Below are positions 11,857 through 23,235 of a stretch of 64,000 nucleotides of DNA, piece after piece. The notes under the pieces are model-generated. The model was not told where the DNA came from and ran no database searches. It saw only the letters and a program-made list of their open reading frames with translations. The stretch's first letter is position 1. The number at the start of each line of letters is the position of its first letter. The DNA comes from Geosiphon pyriformis (lineage: Eukaryota > Glomeromycota > Glomeromycetes > Archaeosporales > Geosiphonaceae). The translations under genes were made by a program, and so were the position numbers. The stretch lies in contig JAAOMT010000665.1 in the NCBI GenBank assembly GCA_016748015.1, forward strand, positions 49,718-113,717, read 5' to 3'.

Positions 11857-13224
11857 CAATTAAAAGCATTAATTTTAAAATACTCTGATATATTTTCACG
11901 AAATGGCAAATTTGGAAGAACCAACTTGGTTTAACACCAAATTCCCACTGGAAACACCAGACCTGAAAAACAATGCACTTACCGTGTCCCACCAATGGAG
12001 CATAATTTTATCAAAGAAGAAGTCCAAAGCATGTTGGAAAAAGAAATAATACAACCATCAATGAGCCCATGGTCCTCACTAGTTGTTTTAGTAAGGAAAA
12101 AGAACGGAAAAATTAAATTTTGTGTTGACTATTGCAAACTAAACAGCAAAACAACCAAAGACTCATACCCAATATTGTTAATTGATAAAATCTTTGACAT
12201 TTTTGGAGGAGCAAAATGGTTTTCTACACTGGACTTGACCAGTGGGTATTGGTAAGTAGAAATAAACCCAAAAGACAGGCATAAAACAACATTCACAACA
12301 CAAAATGACAATTATGAGTTCAATATAATGCCATTTGGATTAACAAATGCTCCCGCAACATTCCAAAAACTAATGGACATAATTTACTCTAAAATCCTGT
12401 AGCAATCCATTGTTGTCTACTTGGATGATACAAATGTTTTCTTATCAAAATTCATAGATCATCTCCAACATTTACAACAAATTTTTGAGAGATTGAGACA
12501 CATTGGACTTAAACTAAATCTAGAAAAATGTTTCTTTGAGAAAAATGAGCTAGCATTTTTAGAACACGTAGTTGGAAAAGATAAAATAAAACCAGATCCA
12601 TCAAAAATAGACAAAGTGAAAAATTTTCTGGTACCTCGAAACGTTTCAGAAGTTAGAAGTTTTTTAGAACTTGCATCTTACTACTGCCATTTTGTAGAAA
12701 ACTTTTCAAACATTGCCAAACCCTTTAATTATCTACTATCTAAAAATGTGAAGTTTGAATGGACTAAAGCACAATAAAAAGCTTTCAAGTACTTTAGACA
12801 AAAGCTCATTGAATCACCAATAATGATTTATCCGAATTTCAACAAGAAATTCATTTTGGCCACAAATGTCTCTGGAACTAGACTTAGAGCCATTCTGTCA
12901 CAAAAAAATGATAATAGAAGAGAACATGTAATCGCTTATGCCAATAGAAGTCTCAGTATGGCAGAGCAAAACTATGCAGCACACAAACTTGAATGCTTAG
13001 CAGTAGTCTGGAGTTGTGTTCACTTTGACACATATTTATGGTACCAACTCTTTGAGATTACCACAGATCATAGAGGTCTGGTCTGGTTAAATAACAAAAA
13101 AGCACTAAAAAGAAAATATGCCAGATGGTCACAAATGTTAGCACCATATGATTATATTATCAAATACAAAGAAAGTACCAAAAATGCTAATGCTAACTGT
13201 TTGTCAAGAATGAAACACACATAA
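11845..13224 (+). pseudogene. E2 reverse transcriptase-RNase H
   Basis: Signatures in order are [68 protein letters not shown], the intact active site VVYLDDTNVF (12412-12441), and RNase H with AYANRSLSMAEQNYA, TTDHRGLVWL and NANCLSRMK. Stops at 11856, 11932, 12253, 12402 and 12775 replace expected Gln or Trp residues (for example YW-stop-V for YWQV). This is the only copy of the four here with the canonical YLDD box. Confidence 0.93.
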
Positions 13225-14640
13225 AAATCACCAACCCACCCACCACAACAACAATGAACAACCACCTTTACAAAAACCTCAGCCAATACTTGAAAACACT
13301 ACAAATAGACAAAGAAATACCAGTAAAAGAGCTAATTAAGCTCCAAAAATTAGCAAAACACTATTTCATCCAAAATCACATACTTTATTACTGGAATCAA
13401 CAAAATCCAGATAATTTATTAAGAGTTATAACCACGAATGAAAAAGAAACTATTTTATTTAACATGCACTCAGATATTCATTCAGGCCACTTTGGAAAAA
13501 CAGCAACCATCTAATGTGCAACTAGCCATTACTATTGGCCAAAAATGAGTTCAGACATAATCCAATACATAAGAAATTGTAACCCATGCCAATGAAGAGG
13601 AGGAGCAAAAACAACAGAATTATTAAGACCAATAAAAGTTGAACAGCCATTTGACAGAATTGGAATTGATTTAGTTGGACCCTTACCAATAACAACAAGA
13701 AACAACTATTATATTGCAGTAGCCATAGACTATCTTACCAAATAGCCAGAAGCTAGAGCTATTAAAACAGCTGATGCTATTTCTGTAGCTCAATTCATAC
13801 ATGAAGACTTAATTTGCTGGCATGGATGTCCACAAAAATTGTTATCAGATCAAAACACACACTTCATAAACAGCACCTTAAAAGAACTTAGCCAAAAATT
13901 TGGAATTAAGTGACCACTGTCATCACCATACCACTCTCAAACAAATAGATTAGTTGAAAAATTTAATCATACATTATGTAAATCACTGGCAAAAATTAGT
14001 AATGAACATAAAAAAGAATAGGATTTGTTCATATCAGCAGTACTACTAGCATATAGAACAGTAAAACAAGATACTACACAATTCACACCATTTGAACTAG
14101 TTTATAAAAGAAAAGCCACATTACCAGTTGAACTTACTATTCCAACTTATCCAAGTGACACTATCACGGAAGCAACATTCTAGGAAACACTACTTAGAAG
14201 AACATATGAATTAATGGGAACTTTAGAAAACAAAAGAAGAAAAACAGCACAAAATATTGAACAATCACAAGAACAACAAAAAGTGAGATATGATAACTAG
14301 TTACCAGATAATATAATTAGCTACAAAATTGGAGATAAAGTATTGTTGCATCGTACAAAAATGGAAAAACAATGGAGTGGAAAATTTGATCACAAGTGGG
14401 ATGAACCATTTTATATTCACAAAATACTTGAAAATAGAGCATACAAGCTAAAACTAGATGATAAAATATTAAGAAAAGCAGCACATAATAACCAGCTGAA
14501 ATTCTATTACAGTAAACCAGTAATAACAACAAAGACATCCAGAATTAGAACACAATTATCTTTAATTCTACCAAAACAAATTCCATGAGATTTAGAACCA
14601 ATAGTTTTAATTGAACATTATTCAAAAAGATAATTAATCT
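13225..14640 (+). pseudogene. E2 integrase
   Basis: The region encodes the HHCC zinc domain (HSDIHSGHFGK...CNPCQ), the catalytic core (GIDLVGPL, AIDYLTK-stop-PEARA, SSPYHSQTNRLVEKFN) and a C-terminal domain with YKIGDKVLLHRTK, WSGKFDHKWDEPFYI and ENRAYKLKL, typical of the GPY/F module of Ty3-type integrases. Stops at about 13513, 13594, 13744, 13912, 14020, 14182, 14299 and 14587 mostly replace Trp/Gln/Arg codons (for instance TKWPEA reads TK-stop-PEA). No chromodomain was recognised. Confidence 0.88.
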
Positions 14641-15388
14641 TAGATCATAGCAAAAATGATTTAACAACCATAAAAATGCATGCAAAAAATTCCAAAATAG
14701 CAGTCAAAATTAAAACAATAATACTTATTCCAGAAAACATCAACAATATAACTCAACAATTAGTTGAAAGCTTACAACAATTGAAATCCGATCTGGAAAT
14801 CACAGTTAATAGCTCCAAAATAACATACATAAAAAAAAAACAATAAAAAATCCAAAAACAAGAAAAAAACATAATTTTGAACCATATAATATTACCAAAC
14901 ATAACAACAAATTTATCAGCAAAATTATTGAAAAATTAGAGATAACATTGGGCAATACATTAATAATAAAAGAAATAGAAATAAGTGAATTAACACCAGA
15001 CATATTTAGCAACTTGAAAACGAAATTTCCAATTAACTACTATTATTATCAACTAGGAAAGCACTTGAACATACAAACATTATATTCAAAAGACTCAACT
15101 AGAGTGTTTGACAAAACAACTATCCAACTATTAGAACCTTTCATTGGAAAAACCAATACTACATTCCATTCAAAAACAGTTTACAGAATTTTCAAAGCAT
15201 TTGAAAACTGTCACAAACTATTATTGAACCCAACCATGAATATAATAACAACCAACAGTATTAGACAACTTACCAACTTGCAATTTTAAGAATTACAACA
15301 ACAAATTAATAACACAGTATTGAACCACTATAGTAACTTAGAATTTAATGAAGAAATTAACTTTGATTTTGACAAAGCTCAATCTTAA
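14641..15388 (+). pseudogene. E2 conserved post-integrase region of unknown function
   Basis: Downstream of integrase, a stretch with few stops encodes NSLISI-like repeats, then YYYYQLGKHLNIQTLYSKD...FDKTTIQLLEPF and LLLNPTMNI...QLTNLQF, ending in FNEEINFDFDKAQS just before the purine tract. The same pattern is found after integrase in E1 (17100-17555), E3 (22600-23220) and E4 (58385-59040). No transmembrane segment typical of an envelope protein and no known domain was recognised. It may be the C-terminus of pol or a separate short protein. Confidence 0.55.
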
Positions 15389-15401
15389 AAGGAGAGGATA
15401 A
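15386..15401 (+). other. Polypurine tract of E2
   Basis: TAAAAGGAGAGGATAA lies directly before the 3' LTR, the expected place for the plus-strand primer. Family A has the related AAAAGGAGAGAATAA. Confidence 0.75.
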
Positions 15402-16275
15402 TGTTATGGTTTAAAAATTTAGCAAAAGAATTATAAAAATAATATAAACTATTCAATCATAATATAGTGTAGTAATAATCTTAGAAAGATAATGATTAAC
15501 ATAGTAGCAAACACCATCTCGTGATAGTGGCAAGCACCAGTTCACAATAGTAGCCAACACCAACTGGTGATAGCAGCAAACACCAGGTTGAAATATCAAA
15601 AAGAAAGTATTACAATGTGTTTTCTTATAGAACTACAAACATGTATATATACAGTAGCTTTAATATTGAAAAAAGAGAATCAAGTAATAAAAATCATAAC
15701 TTATCAAGCAATAGATCTAATTTTATCCAACAAACTCCACTTTAAATCATACTTTTAAATTAAATATTCTAAGAAACCTTTAAATCAAAAAAAAATGAAA
15801 AAGAATATTTAAAACTGAATTATTACAACCCAAAGTATTAAGAAACTTACTTGTATTATTTATTGAATGAAACTATCATTTATCAGCTGAATCTCTTGGA
15901 AGAATAATCCTTGATCAAAATTATTCACGTTGTTACTAATTGATAAAAACTTTATTGTAAGAATTAAGAAAAGCACTAAAGACCATTAACATTCTGTGTT
16001 TTTAGATTAGAGAAACACATCAGGCAATTGCAAGAATAGCCTCAGAGAAGACCCCAAACAGTGGATAAATTTCAGTTCAGCCTCTGAGAAGGAGTACATA
16101 AACACACACAACAATCAAGAATCGAGGAATAACTTACATCGTGATATTAAAAAGAAAGCCTTCAGTATAACAGTGACATTATCACACAAATAGAATTGAG
16201 AAACTCACGAAAGACTAATTGCAATTAAAACAGGATATCGGCAATTAAATATAACAAGAAAACCATCCCGTAACA
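15402..16275 (+). repeat. E2 3' LTR
   Basis: It begins TGTTATGG and ends CCCGTAACA, with the same length as the 5' LTR. In 17 of 25 mismatches this copy carries the C/G state and the 5' LTR the T/A state; in eight the reverse holds. It is followed by the right GTGT target duplication (16276-16279). Confidence 0.95.
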
Positions 16276-17569
16276 GTGTTATTTGCTTATTGAACAATGA
16301 AACAAGACACTATACAAACAACTTTATTCGAATTAATATATGATAGAACAACAACATTACCAGTTGAGATAGAAGTTAAGACATATCCAACAGAACCAAT
16401 AACAGAAGAGAATTTTCAAAAAACATTATTGAAAAAAACATATAACTTAATGGAGACACTAGAAAACACACAGAGAAAAACAGCTGATAACATTCAAAAG
16501 TCACAAGAAAAACAAAAAGAAAAACATGATAACCAACTACCAGAGAAACCAGTTGAATTCAAGATTAGAGACAAAGTACTTCTATATTGTACTAAAGTAG
16601 AAAAACAATGGAGTAGAAAATTTGACCCCAAATAGAATGGACCATTTCACATAAAAGAAATTCTTGGAAATAGAGCTTATAAATTAAGATTGAACAACAA
16701 AATTTTAACCAAAGCAGCACATAGTAATTGACTAAAACAATATCACCAGCTAGCATCATCATTTACCAGTAATATTTCACATTTAGAAGTACAAAGAATA
16801 CTAGTCAAACCAGATGAGATTCCATGAGATCTAAAACCAATTATAATCATTAAACCAAACACATAAAATTGAACAACCAAAAGAATATATAAAGACACAA
16901 TATATGTGACAAAAGACAGCAGAAAATGGAAATTACTAACAGCATTTACTCACTAGCACAACAACTTTTTCAACTAATCCAACAACAAGAAATGAAAATT
17001 ACAATTAACCAACAAACTATTAGATACACAAACACCAGAAAAAGACCATGAGATAAAATAAAAAGAGATACAGAAAATACTATGGACAAAATAATCACAA
17101 AAGTAAAATTGGCAATAGAAACACAATTAAAAGTCACCCAATATCAAAAGTTGACTATAGAAACTTGGAATTAGTAGATACAACAATTTTCAAAAAACTT
17201 TTATTACTTTTATTTGGGACAACACTTGAATATTTAGGGCTTGTATACAGATAAAACGAAACAATTATTTGACACAGCAATACTACAACAATTGGAACAA
17301 TTTGTGGAGAAGAACAATTTGTCCACACAAGCAAGAGCTATTTACTGGCTACATATTGGATTCCAAGATCGACCAGAAATTTTACTCAATCCAGAAATAA
17401 ATTCCATTACTATTAACCAAATGGGAAAAATAACCAATGCTCAATTTGAAAAATTACAAAACAAGATAGCATAAATAATTCTTGAAAAAGAAATTCAAAA
17501 AATACTCAAAGATAAAGAATTAAAATTAGGAGATTTTGATGAAGCTCAATATTAAAAAAGAGAGAATAA
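16276..17569 (+). pseudogene. E1 integrase 3' part and post-integrase region
   Basis: The reading frame resumes at VLFAY (then a stop at an expected Gln), continuing TMKQDTIQTTLFELIYD, PVEFKIRDKVLLYCTK, KQWSRKFDPK, a stop at an expected Trp, and GNRAYKLRLNNKIL, the GPY/F-like C-terminus of integrase. The post-integrase part (about 17100-17560) contains YTDKTKQLFDTAILQQLEQF and ILLNPEINSITINQMGKITN. It ends in a purine tract, AAAAAAGAGAGAATAA. Stops are frequent between 16630 and 17170. Confidence 0.85.
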
Positions 17570-18405
17570 TATTACTCATAGAATATAAAAAGTATATTAG
17601 CATATAAATTAGCCAATCAGAAACAACCATAGTAAATGTGGAATTTTAGGATTCTTCTTAGAGGAATTGCAGAATTCCAAGAATTTCAGAATTCTCATAC
17701 AAGGAATCACAAAATTCCAGAATTTTAGGATTCCTTTCAAAGAAATTGTAGAATTCCTGGTGTGAAGAATTGAGGAATTGGAGAATCTCAATTATGTATA
17801 TATAGCAGTAGTGTTAGGAGTAGAAAAGAGAGAATTTTTTAGTTAGAAATCTCACAGTTTGAATTTGATCTAAAACAACCTTCCACTTCACTAATATCAA
17901 ATAAATAATTATTTCACTATCTTAATTCATTCTTACTATCAACATGAAGTGTTGATAGTAATTAATACTTAACACTACTAGAACAATAGCTCTTGATCAT
18001 AACTATTAACAGAATACTAATGCGCAAATTGCCTTGGCTTATTTCTTTTGTTTTTTTTATTTTTTTTTATTTTTCTCATTATTTCTTTGAATTTACTAAT
18101 TGATTGAGGATTAAGCACTGAATTATTGACATCAAAAATTGCCTGGTAAAAGACCTTTGTAAATAGATAGAGCATGTAAAGAAATTATGGATTACTTACC
18201 AAAAAAGTACCAGTTATTAAGCTGAAAAAAGAAATTGACAGAATTGTGATTCTGAGAAGCTATGAATAAACAACTATTAAATCTCTATCCATTATACAAA
18301 AGACTCAACCCAAAATCTTCAGATTACTATTACTGTGAATAGCTTCTGAGCACTAAGTTATGGGTTTGTTATTTAACTTGAGACCCCAAATAATCACTTA
18401 TAACA
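17570..18405 (+). repeat. Family A LTR shared by E1 (3') and E3 (5')
   Basis: The LTR starts TATTACTCATAG (TGTTACTCATA in E4, one G-to-A change) and ends CACTTATAACA. It contains the GAATTC-type minisatellite, the TATATATAGCAGTAG core and GAACAATAGCTCTTGATCATAA. It serves as the 3' LTR of E1 and is directly followed by internal sequence of E3, giving an LTR-internal-LTR-internal-LTR arrangement. Confidence 0.88.
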
Positions 18406-18414
18406 CCAGCAAAA

Positions 18415-19690
18415 TATTAATAATTAAAAATAATCCACCAAAATCTGTCAAAACCATTCTTATTCCCAACTCAAACATATTTATTGATATCTTGAACAAT
18501 CCAGAACACTTCCATAAACATTACCAAAATCTAGCACCTACTAAAAAAAAGCAAAAGCAATATTTAGAACAGTTAAATGCAAAATTGTGTAAACATTGTC
18601 TAATTTTTAGTGACTTTAATTATTGTAATTATTGTGATTTCATTTATAATTTACCACCATATATAATTTATTCAATTTCAGAAGAAAAAAAACCAATTAG
18701 CAAGTGTGCATTAGAATCAAAATCAAAATTTAATTCCAATTCAGACTCCAATAATAATGACAACAATAATTCTAATTCTGTTTAATATGGCAACAACAAT
18801 AACAATTCAAACTTTAATTTAAAAACTAAACAATATATTGTACTTCCAGATTTGTTAATAGACCAAGAATTAAGATGATTCAATGATAATAATGAAAGTA
18901 TTATACCAAAATGTGCACATAATATTAATGCAGGATTTGATCTAAGATATTCAAAAAAATATGCCATAATATTGAAGCCTAATATGTGCACTTGTATTGA
19001 TTTGAAAATAGCACTGGAAATTCTAGCAACAACAATAATTCAGTTAACATCTAAATCAAGCTTAGTAAAAAAAGAGATTAATATTAGAGAAAGAATAATT
19101 AATACAGAATATGTAGAAAATATTATTGTAATACTACAAAATAATTCAAAAAAAAAATACATAATTAAACCAAATGAAAAGATAGCACAGACAATATTTC
19201 TACCTCTAATAAAAATAGCTCAATTAGTGTTAGTAAAAACAAAAAAAGAATTAGAAATTACAGCCAGAGAGAAAAATGGATTCAAATTCACAAATAAAAT
19301 AAATATACCAGTCAATATGGCAGAGAAAAAAACAATTGATAAGAGAGAAATTATCTCCACCTATCAATCAGTTTTCATTTTATTATATAATCAATATATA
19401 TTAGTAATAGAAAGAAAAATAAAATACCAGCTTCAGATTTTTGAAGCAAAACCAACTATTTGTAAATCAGAAAAGATTAGAATTACTAATCTTTACATAC
19501 TAGCCAAAAACTGTAAGCACATCAAAATTTCTATCTATAATATAACTAAAAACACTATCAAAATACCAAGTGGAATCATCATCAAATATTTAAGCACTGA
19601 AATTAAAAACCAACTACCAAACACCATTTCAGATTTTCTATAGCTTTGTGGATATGTGGATATCACATCACAAACAATATACAAACAAGA
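18415..19690 (+). pseudogene. E3 dUTPase region remnant
   Basis: The frame carries EHFHKHYQNLAPT, a C-x2-C pair (CKHC...CNYC) and an Asn-rich linker, then the dUTPase: INAGFDLRYS (motif 1), SKSSLVKKEINI (motif 2), ERIINTEY (motif 3, catalytic Asp now Asn), EKIAQTIFLP (motif 4) and a decayed motif 5. The second beta-rich domain ends with IPSGIIIKYLSTEI. Asp-to-Asn and Gly-to-Arg/Glu changes match G-to-A mutation on the coding strand. Confidence 0.72.
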
Positions 19691-22540
19691 AGAATGTTAT
19701 TTGCTTTAACCAGAATAATTGGACCAAATAAATTTGGAAAACTTAGACCAACTTTAATATATACAGCTTAAAATATTACTCAACAATTTTACTACCATCT
19801 TTGCCAGTGAAAACAAATTTGGCAGAACTGACATTATTCAGCATCAAATCAAAACTGAAGATACTATGCCAATCAAACAACAAACATACTAAGTACCAAC
19901 AACAAGCCATAAAATCATATAACAAGAAATTAACAAAATTTTGAACAATGGGTTAATTCAATCATCAATAAGTCTATAATTACTACCAGTAATACTAGTC
20001 CAAAAGAAAAATAGAAAAATCTGCTTTTGTGTAGATTACAAAAAACTCAATAGTGTTACTTATGAAGACAGCTATTCAACTTCAGAAATCCAAGAACTAT
20101 TTAATGTATTTAGAGGAAAAAAATGGTTTTCAACATTAGATTTACACAATAGTTATTGACAAGTAGCCATGAATCCAGCTAACAAAGAGAAGATAGTATT
20201 CACAACCAAAAAAGAAAACTTTGAATTCAATATTATGCTATTTAGCTTAATGAATGCTTTAGTTACCTTTTAACAACTATGGAAATTGTTTATATAGAAT
20301 TACTATGAAAATCAGTTGTAGTCTATTTGGATAATATCAATATGTTTTCCAAAACATTTGACAATTATCTTTACTATTTGCAACAAGTGTTTAAAAGACT
20401 AAGAAGAGCTGAATTAAAGTTAAATGCTATAAAGTGTTTTTTTGGCAAAACAGAACTGAAATTTTTAAGACATGTTATAAGCAAAGACAACATTAAAACA
20501 GATTCAAATAAGATTGAGATTGTCAAGAACTTTTCAGTACCAACAAATCTCACAGAATTAAGAACATTCTTGAAATTTGCTAAATACTATTACTATTTTA
20601 TCCAAAACTTCTTCAAACTGGCTCAACCACTTTACCAGCTCTAAGCAAAGAATATAAAATATGAATAGACTGAAATCCAACAAGAAGCTTTTGACATATT
20701 AAGAAAAAAACTTATTCAAGCACCAGTACTAATTTATTCAGATTACAACAAACCATTTATCATTATCACTAATGCATCTGGTTAAGCATTGAGAACAGTA
20801 TTGTTACAAAAAGAACCAAATGGTAAAAAACACTCAGTAATATATGTTAGCCAAAGCTTAAGCCCAGCTGAAAATAACCAGTACTAAAACATTTGGCTAT
20901 TTATTGGGCTGTTATTAAATGGAAAGAATATTTGAATCAAAAGTTTGATGTATACACTGATTATAAAAGATTGACATCAATCCAGAAGCAAGAATTTGGA
21001 AATGATTGTTATACAAGATAAAAAATAGAACTATTACTATTTAATTATATATTATATTATAAAAAAGGAAAAAAAAACAGAAATGTCAATAGTTTGTCAT
21101 AAATGAAACAAATCTAAAAACATTTTAACCCAAAAATATAACAAAAAATGAATACACAAAAATATTAACAACTTCAACATTATATTAATATTTAATAGTT
21201 CAAAGAGAAATTATCTCAAAAAAAACAAAACAACATAAAACAACAAGCAAAATATTTTATTATTTACCAAGATATATTATATTAAAAAAACAAAAAATAT
21301 TCAGATCAGCCACTCAGAGTAATTATAAAACCAAAGAAAAAAACAATACTATTCAATATGTATTCAAATTCAATGGCAGAATATTTTTATAAAGAAGCAA
21401 TCATAAAAAGAACCAAAAAAAAGTACTATTGGTCATTTATGTATCCAAACATTATTTAATATGTTTAAAATTGTGATGCTTGTCAGAAAAAAGAAGAAAC
21501 AAGACCTAATAAACCACTAAGATTAATTAAAATAAGACAACTATTTGATCAAATTAGAATTGACTTAGTTAGATTATTAACAATAATCAGCAGAAACAAT
21601 TATTATATAGCAGTAGTTATGAACTATCTTACTAAATGGCCAGAAGCAAAAGCAATTCAAAAAGCAAATGCAGAATTAGTAGCAGAATTTATCTACCAAG
21701 ATTTGATTTGTTAACATGAATGTCCAAAAAAATTATTATCAGATTAAAAAACTCATTTTGTAAACAGAACATTAACAGAATTAAGTCAAAAATTTGGAAT
21801 CAAAAGACCATTATTATTATTATATTATCTATAAACAAATAGTTTAGTAGAAAAGTTCAACAGAATATTGTGTAAAGTAATAGTGAAAATTAGCCAAAAA
21901 ACCAAAACAAATAAGATTTATTCATACCATTAGTATTATTTGCTTATCAAACAATAAAGCAAAATACCATACAAGCAACATCATTTGAACTTGTTTATAG
22001 TAAAACAACAATATTATTAGTAGAGATAAATCTCAAAACATATCCAATAAAACCAATAACAGAAGCTAATTTACAAAAAATATTGTTAAGAAGAACATAT
22101 AAGTTAATAAAAACTTTGAAAAACAAAAGATAAAAAGCAGCTGACAATATTTAAAAGTCACAAAAAAAATGACATAATAACTAATTACCAAATAAACCAG
22201 TTGAATTCAGGATTAGAAACAAAGTACTTTTATATTATACCAAAGCAAAAAAACAATGGAGTAGAAAATTTGATCTCAAATAGAACAAACTATTTTATAT
22301 TAATAAAATTTTAGGAAATAAAGCTTATAAACTAAAATAAAACAACAAAATTTTAGTTAAAGCAACATATAAAAATCAATTAAAACTATATTATAATATA
22401 GTATTATTATCTATTAATAATATTTCACAACTAAAAATACAAAAAATACTAATTAAACCAGATAAAATTCTATAAGATCTAGAACCAATTATCATTATTA
22501 AAGCAAACATATCAAATTAATCTATCAAAATAATATATAA
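19691..22540 (+). pseudogene. E3 reverse transcriptase, RNase H and integrase remnants
   Basis: Readable pieces are NFTTIFASENKFGRTDII, KICFCVDYKKLN, KWFSTLDLHNSY, the active-site box VYLDNINMF (second Asp is Asn), CFFGKTELKFLRHVISKD, RNase H fragments near 20830-21110, integrase NYLTKWPEAKAIQKAN (21625-21670) and later GIKRPL. Many stops and some short indels (near 20280 and 20880) break the frame. No piece longer than about 100 codons is open. Confidence 0.78.
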
Positions 22541-23235
22541 AGAACCAGTATACACAACAAAAAAAAATAGAAATCACTGATAACATTTATTTACTTACAC
22601 AACAATTATTACAATTAATTTAACAATAAAAATCAAGTCTGGAAATTACTATTAATAAAAACATAATACAATACAAAAACAAAGAGATACTATGAAAAAA
22701 CCAAACCAAAAAATAATATTCTAAATATTACATGTTTAAAAATATTGTAGATAAAATAATGAAAAAGATAGAAAAGACATTAAAAGATCTAAAAATATTA
22801 ATATCAGAAGAAAAATTAATCTTAGAAAATTAGAACTAATAGATACAATAAAATCCAAAGAACTTTTGTTACTATCAATTAGGACAAGAGTTAAATATTA
22901 AAAATTTGTACACTAACAAAACAAAAAAAAAATTGATCTGACCCAACTACAACAAATTAAACAAATTGTCAGAAAAAACAATTTATTTACATATACAAAA
23001 GCCATTTATTAACTATAAATAGGATTTTAAAACAGATTAAAAATACTACTATACCCAATAATAAATACTATAATTATTAATTAGTTGGGAAATTAACCAA
23101 TACTTAATTTAATAAATTGCAAACAAAAATTGCAAAAGCAATTTTGAAGAAGAAAGTTATGGAATTAATCAACAAAGAAAATCTAGAAAGTTTAGAAAAT
23201 TTTAATGGAGCTCAATATTAAAAAAGAGAAAATAA
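22541..23235 (+). pseudogene. E3 post-integrase remnant and purine tract
   Basis: The segment retains FCYYQLGQELNIKNLYTNKT and IISWEINQYLI-like traces matching the post-integrase region of the other copies, but is heavily interrupted. It ends TATTAAAAAAGAGAAAATAA immediately before the 3' LTR, the degraded polypurine tract. Confidence 0.6.

Larger units (their letters stand above)
6557..16275 (+). mobile_element. E2: full-length Ty3-type retrotransposon (family B), 9.7 kb, nested in E1
   Basis: E2 has two 874-bp LTRs with perfect TGTTA/TAACA ends, a 4-bp target duplication, a candidate primer-binding site two bases after the 5' LTR and a purine tract before the 3' LTR. The internal region carries gag with a CCHC-type knuckle, protease, Cys-rich domain, dUTPase, reverse transcriptase, RNase H, integrase and a post-integrase region. 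About twenty in-frame stops interrupt it, nearly all at positions where Trp, Gln or Arg is expected. It is structurally complete but coding-dead. The LTRs are unlike family A LTRs except for their termini. Confidence 0.93.
519..18405 (+). mobile_element. E1: degenerate Ty3-type LTR retrotransposon (family A), split by E2
   Basis: E1 consists of a 5' LTR (519-1435), internal sequence 1436-6556 and 16276-17569, and a 3' LTR (17570-18405). The integrase reading frame stops at 6556 and resumes at 16276, the two sides of the inserted element E2. Most of gag is missing: the 5' LTR runs straight into a Gln/Pro-rich segment that resembles the gag C-terminal tail of E2. Internal order is protease, Cys-rich domain, dUTPase, reverse transcriptase, RNase H, integrase and post-integrase region. 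Numerous in-frame stops, mostly at Trp/Gln/Arg codons, make it inactive. The purine-rich tract at 17551-17569 precedes the 3' LTR. Confidence 0.88.

Noticed and set aside
7513-15300. In-frame stops read as an alternative genetic code or programmed readthrough
   Set aside because: All three stop codons replace Trp, Gln and Arg alike, and the host genes in the window use standard stops. Mutation explains it more simply.
14641-15388. Post-integrase region as an envelope gene
   Set aside because: No signal peptide, transmembrane helix or cleavage site seen in any of the four copies.
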